Source of the DNA: Agapanthus africanus | Taxonomy: Eukaryota; Streptophyta; Magnoliopsida; Asparagales; Amaryllidaceae | Direction: 5' to 3' | NCBI GenBank assembly: GCA_030015575.1 | Contig: JASDDO010000001.1 | Coordinates: forward strand, 518,377,772 to 518,441,771 | DNA: 64,000 bases | Part shown: positions 26,401 through 37,555 of the stretch, piece by piece | Layout of the letters: each line of letters starts with the position of its first letter | Position numbering within the stretch: the stretch's first letter is position 1 | Program-made: the position numbers and the translations under genes | The notes under the pieces: model-generated | The model's input: only the letters and a program-made list of their open reading frames with translations | Told to the model about the DNA's origin: nothing | Database searches by the model: none

Positions 26401-29400
26401 TTTTTGCTAAGTGAATCTAGTTTATTCTTTCTGTAACTTCTCTATCCTTGTCAGTTTTCAACAGCCTTGAACATGGCTAGAGATTTTGTTGGGAAATATG
26501 AGCACCTCTATAGAAAAATGAAGAAAGACCACTACATGTTCTATGCTGTTAAGGAGTTTTATGACACACTGAAGATTGTATTCCATGTTCTTGTTACTGG
26601 AGAGATTGAGAAAAGGTAACTTTATATACTTTAATGCCGATGAACACACTAACAAAGACAACTTCTGCAATGTCCTCTGCACATTGTGAATATCAAAGTT
26701 AACAGTGCCATGTCAGCTGTGGGGCGTCACTTAAGTTGCCACGTCAACAATTTTTAATAAAAAAAACCAAATTACCCCTATTCTAACTCAAACCTGACTT
26801 CAAAATAAAAATAAAAATAAAAATTCATAATTAAAAAAAGCCCTCACTTCATCCTCCTCCTTGGCCATCACCGCCGGTGATGGCAGCACCTCGCCGCCGC
26901 CACCGCCATCAACACCACGGCCACTACCTCCTTCCCTCCTCTTCTCATTGCCGCCGCCATCACCACCACCATCAACAACAACACCATCACCAACGCCACC
27001 ATCACTGTCTTCCTCCTCTTCAACCCGCCATCACCATCACCATCATCACCATCATCATGATCCACACCACCACCACGATCTTCTTCTTCTTCCTCATCTT
27101 CTTCACACCACCACCACGATCTTCTTCTTCTTCCTCATCTTCTTCACACCACCCCGTCATCTCTCCCGCTGGCATCCTCCCCCTCCCTTCCCCACTCCAG
27201 GCCCCTTCCTTCCCTTCCCTCCCCTCCTTCCAGCCCCTCCCCTGCCCTTGACCCCATCCCCTCCCTCCAGCCCCCCAAAATTACCATCACCATAAACACC
27301 ACCGCCACAATCATCATCACCACCACCACCGCTAGCACGCCCCTCCCTCCAGCCCCCTCATCTCTTGACCTCCCGAGCCTCATCACCAAGCCCTCTCTCG
27401 ACCTCCGGTGCCCATCTCCGAGCCCTCTCATGACCTCCGGTGCCCATCTCCGATCCCCCATCCCCCGGCCAAAACCCCCCCAAAAAAACCTAATCTATTT
27501 AATTAATGGTTAATAATTGTATAAAAATATTATTAAATTAGTTGATAATTAATTATTTGTTTTGTGAGAAGGGCAAAATTGTCTGTTATTGGGAAATTTA
27601 ACACCGTTAACTTGAACCGTTAATTCATGGTAGTTTCTTGATAGTTTTAAAGTTATTGGGAGTTTTGTTAAAATGACCCAAATCTGTCGGGAGTTTTTAG
27701 TAAATAAGCCTTGTAAAATTGTACCATTGGTTTTCAGGGTTGTCGATGCTATATTCAATGAAATTGAAACAAGCATCAGAAGCTCCAGCCTTCTTGAAGA
27801 TTTCAACATGAATGAACTGCCTAATCTGCATGATAAATTTGTTCAGCTCATTGAGATACTGGTATATTGCTATAAATATAGCTCTTTGCCGCTTTTCTTT
27901 AATAAATACTTTTTGCCCTCACAATTAGGTTTTTCCTGTGTTATGTGGTATGTGTTTGTCAAGTTTGAAAACAAGCGTGCGCTTCGAGATGGATTAGTCA
28001 TTTTACTCCAAGATATCCTAGAGATTTTGATCAAAGATATGATGATACATGGTTGTAGGTAAAATACTGGAAATCTTGCCCTTGTTACTGTGTGTTACTA
28101 GATTTATTATTTTAATATCTTTCCATCTCACATAGAATACTTATGCCTTGTTACTGTGTTACCAGATTCATTTTATTAATATCTTTCCATCTCATACAGA
28201 ATATTGGATATGATCAATAGCTCCAAAATTCCTGAAAGAGATGATGATGATTCACTTAGATATGTACCTGAGTTGTTTGCATCGGATGCTTCCTGTTCTT
28301 CTATATGTTTCCCACTTCCTGATGATGACATTCTGAAGCGACAGGTTAATAACTTATGGAAGATCTATGTGTCATTGAACCTTTAACTCAATAAGTGCTT
28401 TATGACAGGTCAAACGATTGTTTTTGTTGCTCACTGTCAATGACACAGCTATGGATATTCCTAGTAATTTGGAGGCTCGACGCCGCATTTCTTTCTTTGC
28501 AACTTCACTTTTTATGGACATGCCTGCTGCACCTAAAGTTCGCAATATGTTGTCATTCAGGTAAGCCATGTTGTCACAATCTATTTACAAATTATGTGTT
28601 TCTTTCTTAGATATTTATAATTATCAACTAGCAATTTAACATTTCTTACCCGATTGAATGTTGTATTTTGCAACCTTTAATTAAAATATAAGCATGTTTT
28701 GAAACAGAATATTTCGTTCTTGACATCTTGTTAAGTGTCATTTTTGTTTGATATCAACTGTAATCCCACCACCTCACAACCCAAGTTTTTTTGTGGGTAA
28801 AATGGTACTTGGCATGGTATAAGATAGCAGGTTTTGGGAAGAAATTCACCAAAATTCTCTCTCTCTGGTGTGTGTGTGTGTGTGTCACACACACACACTC
28901 ACACATATGTATATTATATATTCATGTGCAGGCATACACACATGTATGTATACATACCTATACACACACATGTATGTACGTACGTATGTATGTATGTTGT
29001 ACATACACATATATGTATGCGTGTGTGTGCATAGAGTACGGATTCGTTAGGGCGGGTTCGCATTTTTAAATTCACAAACCTGAATAATAGCCGTTGGATC
29101 TATTCTTTACTTTCAACGGCTTCGATTAAAACAAATTAATAAATCCATTAACTAACAAAGTAAATATCCTCTTGCCTAATTTTTGGGATCCATGATTATA
29201 TGATTATAATCCTCACGATTCTAATTAATATTACCCAAAATATTTTTAATGAACCCAAAAATAAAATATCAAAATATCCAACAGATTCATTTCCCATGAT
29301 TCTAAAAGAATATTACAAAAAGATGAAAAATCAGAATATCCAACAGATCCTCATGATTTGAATATGAAAATATTCTGAACATCTAACAAATCCTCATGAT

Positions 29401-32400
29401 TCCAAACAATATTACCCAAAATAAATGAATAAAGAAAGATGAGTCCCAAAAATCAGAGAAGAGAATATTTACTAGATTATTTAACGGATCCGTTAGGGCA
29501 AGTTTATTGTTTTTCAAATTCACGAACTTTTTTGTGCGGCGTCCTACGAACGATCCGTTCTGTTCAAATTATTCTATACATCTAAGATAGTGTATGGATG
29601 AAAAATCACATCGATGGGAAGCGTTTTGCATGTGTCCAACCCAGTACTAAAATTTTAAAATTCATTCGGCTGAAATAAATCCATGTTTCTGCATATGCAA
29701 AACACTTCCGATCGATGCGAATTTTCATCCATGCACTATTTAAGACGTGTAGAACAACTTGAACTGAATGGATCATTCGTAGGATGCCACATGAAAAATT
29801 TCGTGAATTTGAAAAAAAATGAACCCACCCTAACGGATCCGCACCCCACACACGCGTGCGTGCGTGTGACACAATTAAGTGCTTTCATCATAGGCCTTTC
29901 CACATGGCCCAATGGCATGTGAGGGGACGTGGTAAGCATTGGGCTTTTTGATATATATTTGTTATCTCACAACCCAAAAACTATAGCTTTTGGGTAAAGT
30001 GGTTCTTGATAGTTGATACCAATTGAATTAGAAAAATTGCAACTTGACCAAGTATACTTTCTGCTATAGTAATTCTTTCCATCATATAATCCTTTTCCTT
30101 CTTTTTTTGCAAGGATTTTTTTATTTTCTTTACTCCACTCGAAGAAAAATTTGGAGGGAAAAGTCCTAATAGTTTATAACCTAATCTAGACTTTAAACCT
30201 AAAAGTTCTATTTTGATAGTTTAATATGCTAGGTGGAGGTAATTTAATGCCGCCCGCTGTGCAAGTGTAACCAACACAGTTAAAAATAAACCCTTTGATT
30301 TCTAAATTTATAGATGTTTTGTTGCATGACTAGCTGGCTGTACCGGCATTTGTCTGTCTGACCATCTATTTTATGCTAAGGCTTAAATCCTCTCTGCAGT
30401 ATCGTCATTTAATTATCTCTACATACACGCTTCTTAACAAGTCTTTGAATGATAAGTTACTATTTTACGTAAAACCTTTAATCCGCAGAAACTTTGATGC
30501 AATGATGTGTTGTTTACCTTTGTTTCATTTTTTACAATATTTGATGCCGCTGCAAGTCAAGCTATTGTTGCTCTATGCGCTAATCTTAGTTCTCATGGTT
30601 GTCGACTCGTAGAAATTTCACTCTAGATGCAAAAAGGTTAATTTGGAAGTGCTTGGAGATATATGCATGATCATTTCTCAAAGTGCTTTGTTATTTGGAG
30701 CTCAAGGACATATATATACAGCAGTATATACTATTGCTGATGACTAACTTAACCTTGTAAATTTATGGTCAGCATCACAGTAATTCTTACATTTTCTTCT
30801 CCCTGCCGACATAATTTTAGTCTGTAAAAATGCATAAATAAGCCATGTGCAACATCCTTTTTGTTCTTGACTCCAATATGACAGGAGCTATCTGCAGACC
30901 TCTCAATTTCGGTATCATACTTCATCATCATCATCGCCTTTTCTCATCAAAATAGGGTCGGCTTTAAAGCAAAGCTCCAGTATTGATCTGACAAAGTTTT
31001 ATGACCAGCCATCGACCTGACGTTAACCCTCTCCAAATAAGTGACAGATTTCTGGTTCAGAAAACTATGACAAGAGAGTGTCAAAGTCCAAGATGACCAT
31101 TGAGCATCCTCCAAATTCTAATAAACTATGCATACTTGAGTTCAACTCTAAGACACAAATATAGCCAAGAGTGAAATGGAACATGTTCCTTGCCCCCACT
31201 TCCAGCTATATCTATCATTGAAACTGAACTTCTTGCTTAATCTTTCATGGTATGTTCATCAGAGAATTGAACATACTACTACAAAAAAGGAAACAAAAAA
31301 AGAGAGTTGAATATACATGACATTTAGACTAACAAAAGACATGCAAGCTTTTGACACAGAACAAAGTTGCAAGAGATAATCTTACACTTATCTTACACTT
31401 TCATATATGGTTCTTCTAGATTGAACTATTAAAGGAATGAATTTATTTAATTGTTAATGATTGATTTTGTTTGTGTATGAATTGACGGTGTTAAATTTGT
31501 TTTTATGTGTACATGATTTGACTATGATCCAAGTTCCTCTACTATGTCTCCACACAGCAATGGGCGGAAGCTATGCTTTACACTTTTACAGTGTTTTTAT
31601 TGTCACCTTTACTTATTAGATACAGATATATGGATAGATTTTAACGAAATGTCTCTTGTTGAATTAGTGTAATCACTCCATACTACACAGAAGAAGTTAA
31701 TTTTTCAGAAGAGGAACTTCATTCAAGTGAAGATGGTGCATCCATCCTATCCTACATGCAAAAGATATATCCAGGTATTTTTAAAGGCTGGTTGGTACAA
31801 GCATAATATTTCCGTTTGTGCTTAGATGTGATGTGACAGAATGCTGATGTCAGGTTGATTTTTGGTAATATATACATATTCTCAAATGTAGATGGGGACT
31901 TCTGAAGTTAACGTTGTACTTATAGGGGACCCCGCAATGTGGAAAATTATTTGTTGTTTTATCTTTTGCTGCTTCCAGTGCTAGAAGTACGATTTGCTAT
32001 AAGTATGATTTCATTTTTATTAATTTAGATGAGTGGAAGAATTTCTTGGAGCGGTTCAACTCAAAATTTTCAAATGATGAGCTAAGATATTGGGCTTCCT
32101 TTCGAGGACAAACACTGAGTCGCACAGGTTAGAGAAGAAATTTTAATAATTCTAGTTCGGCTACTACATTTTATTATGGGTGCTGTATATATGTAAAGTT
32201 TTATCTAGCATGTGAGATCTTGATTATTTTTGTTTTCCCTGCAATAGTTAGAGGAATGATGAATTATAGGAAAGCCTTGAAGTTGCAGGCATTTCTGGAC
32301 ATGACCAACAATCAAGGTGAATTGACTGACCTTATTGAATTTCTTTAAGTAAATAGTTGTCGCATTTCAAATATAGCGCTATTAGCTTAGAATACAATGT

Positions 32401-35400
32401 TTGCCACCATCTTATGTTGACTATTGTGTATTCCACTATTGATATATATTTTCTGGCAAGTGGAGCCTTTATTCACATATTACATTTTGCCAAACTAGAT
32501 ATTCTTAGGGGACATGCTTCTCTTGAAAGAGATCAGTACAAGAAGAATGACCAACAATCATTTTCAGCTCAACTGGATGCTCTAGTGGATATGAAATTCA
32601 CTTACGTCGTCTCTTGTCAAGTGTTTGGAGACTCACATGCTCAGGATATTATTGATCTGATGATAAGGTATGCTTTCACATTTGTGCATAATTATATATA
32701 GATGCATGGGGGTTGAATATTTTTGTTATCTTTGAAATTACTTATTGTTTCCTTTATTAATTGTACTCAAGGTACCCATCTCTACGCGTCGCCTATATTG
32801 AAGAGAAAGAAGAAATAGTAGCTGATAAGCCTCACTACATTTATTCTTCAATCTTAATCAAGGCAGACAAAAATCTAGATGAGGTACTGGTCTTCATACC
32901 TCTTTTTTTTGTGTCGATATCCATTTTTATTTACTTGACTTGGCAAAGGGTTATCATCTATGTTGTTGTTAATGCTTTTATACCTATGACTCTTAGCACC
33001 ATTTTCATTAATTACCATCAACTTAGTGATGAAAAGTCTCTTCATATTTTATTTTTGCTTAATCTGAAAAGTTTCCTTCACAATAGTGTCATCAAAGCAT
33101 AGGCAACATACTGTTATCATGGAGTTAGCTTTGGTTTAACACCGGATGTTCTTTGAGTTCATGTTTTCGGATACACATCCCCATGTTTTATTGCACTTTC
33201 ACATATTTTATTGTGTTTAACTCTCTTCGCTTAAAATGTCATCATCCCTTTCCTGAAGTTAACCCCTTTGTCTTCTTTCATATAATACCCAAGTTGTCTC
33301 TTAAATCTTGTTAAATCTAACCGAGAAATTTAGGAAAATAAAAAAAGAATTAAATAAAAATAAAACTTCTTGGACCATCTGTGTCCATATATTTATTATT
33401 TGGTTCTTGTTGAAGGTAAAAAAAAACCAAATGATGGGACTTGATAGTCCCACATTAGAAACAACAAAAGAAACACATGTGTATAAAATATAAAATGGGT
33501 CACACGGCAATAAGGCTTGAGTCTTATTGTTGAAACCCACTTATATTAAAAGCCCATACGTACCTATTAAAAAAGCCCACGACTCTCTCAACTTTAAATA
33601 CTCTAAATTCTAACATAGTATCAGAGCAAATGGCTCGATCCAAACCCAACTCGACAATACTACCAAGTGTTGTACTTTCCACGTGACAACCACACCAAAG
33701 AAAAAAGTGATGGTTCTTGTTGAAAGTAAAAAAAAAACAAATGGTGGGACTTTAAAGATAGTATCACATTGGAAACAACAAAAGAAACACTTGTGTATAA
33801 AATATTAAATGGGTCACACCTCAACAAGACTTGAGTCCTTATTGTTGGAACCCACTTATATCAAAGGCCCATGTAGTACATATTAAAAAAAAATCCCAAC
33901 ACTCCCTCAACTTTAAATACTCAACTCTAACAGTTCTAATACCTGCAGGAGATATATCGCATTAAACTCCCGGGCCGCCTATTATTGGAGAAGGGAAGCT
34001 GAGAACCAAAATCATGCGATTATTTTTACTCGTGGCGATGCCCTCCAAACAATTGACATGAACCAGGTATGTGCTGAATCCATATTTTGATTGCATTTTA
34101 TTTCTTCTGCTGCTTACCAGACATTAACTTTTATTATTATTATTATTATTTAATCTTTTTAGGACAACTACTTGGAGGAAGCCTTGAAGGTGAGAAATCT
34201 TCTTCAAGAATTTCTTAGACACTATGGGGAGCACCATCCGACCATACTTGGGCTTAGAGAGCATATATTCACTGGAAGGTTGTAGTTTACTTCCAGAAAA
34301 TTATCACATTGACCACCTCATCCAGAATTTGTAGAAATTTAAATCGTCTTGCTCTTGGCCCTTTTGGATGCAGTGTTTCCTCCCTTGCTGGGTTTATGTC
34401 ATATCAAGAGTCTAGCTTTGTCACCATTGGACAGAGGTTCCTTGCTAATCCCCTCAGGTAAGTCACTTCAGTGCTTGTACATGTGGCTGTGTCTAGATCT
34501 GGAGTTACAATAAACTCACTATTGTTTTGGTACATGAAATGCTTGTAAGATAAAAAATATTGAAATTAATTTTCTACAAAGATAAATTTAATCATATAAA
34601 ATATATTTCTTAATACAAATTATTGTTGTTGAAGTGATTTGTAAAGATAACAGATACATATAGGTTTGAATTTTGAATGAGTGATGCAGATAGTTTAAAT
34701 CATGGTTTGAAATCTCGGCCAATCCCAATTCAAGATGGCCGATTCCGATCCAAAAAACGATTCTCCAAAATGCGATGTTGATACCGTCCGATTCGGAGTT
34801 ATATTAAGTTTACCATTTGATTAGTACTAATTGTATTAATGAGTTAGTCGGTTTATTAATAGGTTATTGGTTTATGATTTATTTGGCATCATTAATTACT
34901 AAAATATATATCAAACATATTATAGTTATTTTTACCAAGCAACCATTTTACATGTTATCAATTACTAAAGAATTTATCAAATTGTGTATAGTTGCTATTA
35001 CTATTTATTTAAAGAATTTCATCATTTAATTCTTTTTGGTCATTACTATAGAATATATAGAAAATAATATGGTTATTTTTACTAAGCATTAAAACAATCA
35101 TTTTACACATCAACAATTGCTAAAGAACTTGTCAAATTGTTTATAACTGCTGCTATTATTTATTTAAAGAATTTCATAATTTTTAATTTTTTTCATATGA
35201 TATAGAATCCGATAATTCCAACCCGAGACGGCCAATACGGAAGAGTCTAGTCCCAAAAGTGACCGCCCGATATGTGTACCGATACAGAGATTTTAAACCT
35301 TGGTTTGAATTTTGAAGCGAAGAAATTTCTCCTTTTCTCTGCTAAAGATAAAAGTAGGACAGTTGGCACTTGACAGAACTTTTAAACACCCTCAAAATTG

Positions 35401-37503
35401 CAAACTCCCATATACAGGGTTTGCATTATACAAGTAAATATATCATGAGACTATGATTTATATTCTCAAGACCAAAATGAATCCAAGCTGTAAATTCTAT
35501 AACGATATCAGTTTCATATTGCCCTTTACTTCACATTCCCTTGATATCTCAAGTTTTATTTTCATTATGGCCTTGATGGTCAAAGACTACAAATAAATTC
35601 TATTTCTCAAACAGACACCTTCAGCTCATGCACTTGTCAATCTAATATCCAGGGTGCGGTTTCATTATGGACATCCGGATCTATTTGACAGGATATTTCA
35701 CCTAACAAGAGGTGGCATAAGTAAAGCATCAAAAATTATCAACTTGAGCGAGGATGTTTTTGCAGGTACAGATGGGTCCTTTTTGTTATTTGGTTACATT
35801 TATCATTTTCTTATTGGTCTAACTTTGTACAGGATTCAATTCTACATTACGCCAAGGATATGTAACCTACAGTGAGTACATGCAAGTTGGGAAAGGTCGT
35901 GATGTCGGTCTTAACCAGATATCTAAGTTTGAGGCTAAAGTAGCCAATGGAAACAGTGAACAGACGCTCAGCCGTGATATGTACCGCCTTGGACGTCGGT
36001 TTGACTTTTTCCGAATGTTGTCTTGCTATTTTACAACTGTCGGATTTTACTTCAATAGCCTTATCAGTTTCGTATTCATATTTACATCATGGTTCTGTTA
36101 AATTTCAGATCGCTTGTAACCTAAAACTATCTAACCCTTTGGTTCTCTGTGTTGGAACTTTTGATCCAAAATGTCAAACTGTTTCGTTTCAAAACTGTAG
36201 ATTTAGCGTTCCGAATAATACTAATATGAACATGTTCTTAGTTATATTTACACAAAAAGTTAACTCTTTAAATTTTGTAATAGCTATATCCCAACTAGCA
36301 ATTACGGCTTGGATTCATTGCATAATTAGAAAGTAGTCATTCAAGTATTTAAAAATCTCTGGTAATAGTAGTTTAGTTTTTGAAACAAGCTTTCGTTCCA
36401 TTACATATCGCACTCATTCCATCTCAATGTTCCAAAGAAGCGTGCCCTTTATATTACCTCATTCCATACCTATTACCAGACCATGTTCTCGTTCTCATTC
36501 AGCCTAACATCACATCCCGCATATTAGGCAACTTTGGGTCTAATATTGTGGGCGCACATGTTGCAAATTTTGCAGATATCAGTACTCGGAGTTTATGTTT
36601 ACCTATATGGGCAGCTATACCTCGTCCTTAGTGGCGTGGAGAGGGCGTTGCTTAAGGAGGCTCGAATGCTCAACATCAAATCTCTCGAAACAGCTCTCGC
36701 CTCACAGTCTTTCCTCCAACTTGGGCTTCTAACAGGACTTCCATGATAATGGAACTTGGTCTTGAAAAAGGATTTTCGAGTAGCTTTAAGTGATTTTATT
36801 CTCATGCAACTGCAATTGGCTTCTGTATTCTTCACATTCTCCCTTGGAACAAAAGCTCATTACTTCGGTCGAACTCTCCTTCATGGTGGTGCAAAGTACA
36901 GACCTACGGGACGAAAATTCGTGGTCTTTCATGCAAGTTTCACTGAGAATTATCAGCTATACTCCCGAAGCCACTTTGTTAAGGGATTTGAATTGCTTTT
37001 TTTACTAGTTATTTACAGTCTATTTAGAAAATCTTATGAGAGCAGTATGGCATATATGATGATCACATATTCGATATGGTTTATGGCCATAACTTGGCTC
37101 TGTGCACCATTTCTATTTAATCCTTCAGGGTTTGCTTGGAGGAGGATCGTTGAGGATTGGGCTGATGGTTTATATGGATGAATAATGAAGGAGGGATCGG
37201 AGTACAGCCGGAAAAGAGTTGGGAATCTTGGTGGAATTTCGAGTATGCCCATCTTGATTCCGGGACTTGCTTCGAGGATTCTTGAGATTATTCTCTCTCT
37301 TCGCTTTTTCATTTACCAGTATGGGCTAGTCTATCACCTTGATATATCACAAGAAAGCAAGAATATTGTTGTTTATGTTCTCTCTTGGTCCGTGATCATT
37401 GCTATCTTTCTTTTGGTCAAGGTATTTTCCTCCATTGCACTACTTGGGTTATTATCTAGACTAAATAGTAGTGTAGCAGGATATCGCTCTCTTTTAAAAG
37501 CTG

Positions 37504-37555
<52 letters not shown>

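Noticed and set aside
26861-27295. Histidine- and proline-rich frames of 124-144 codons
   Set aside because: They arise from CCA/CAT low-complexity repeats, exist in several frames at once and lie in an intron.
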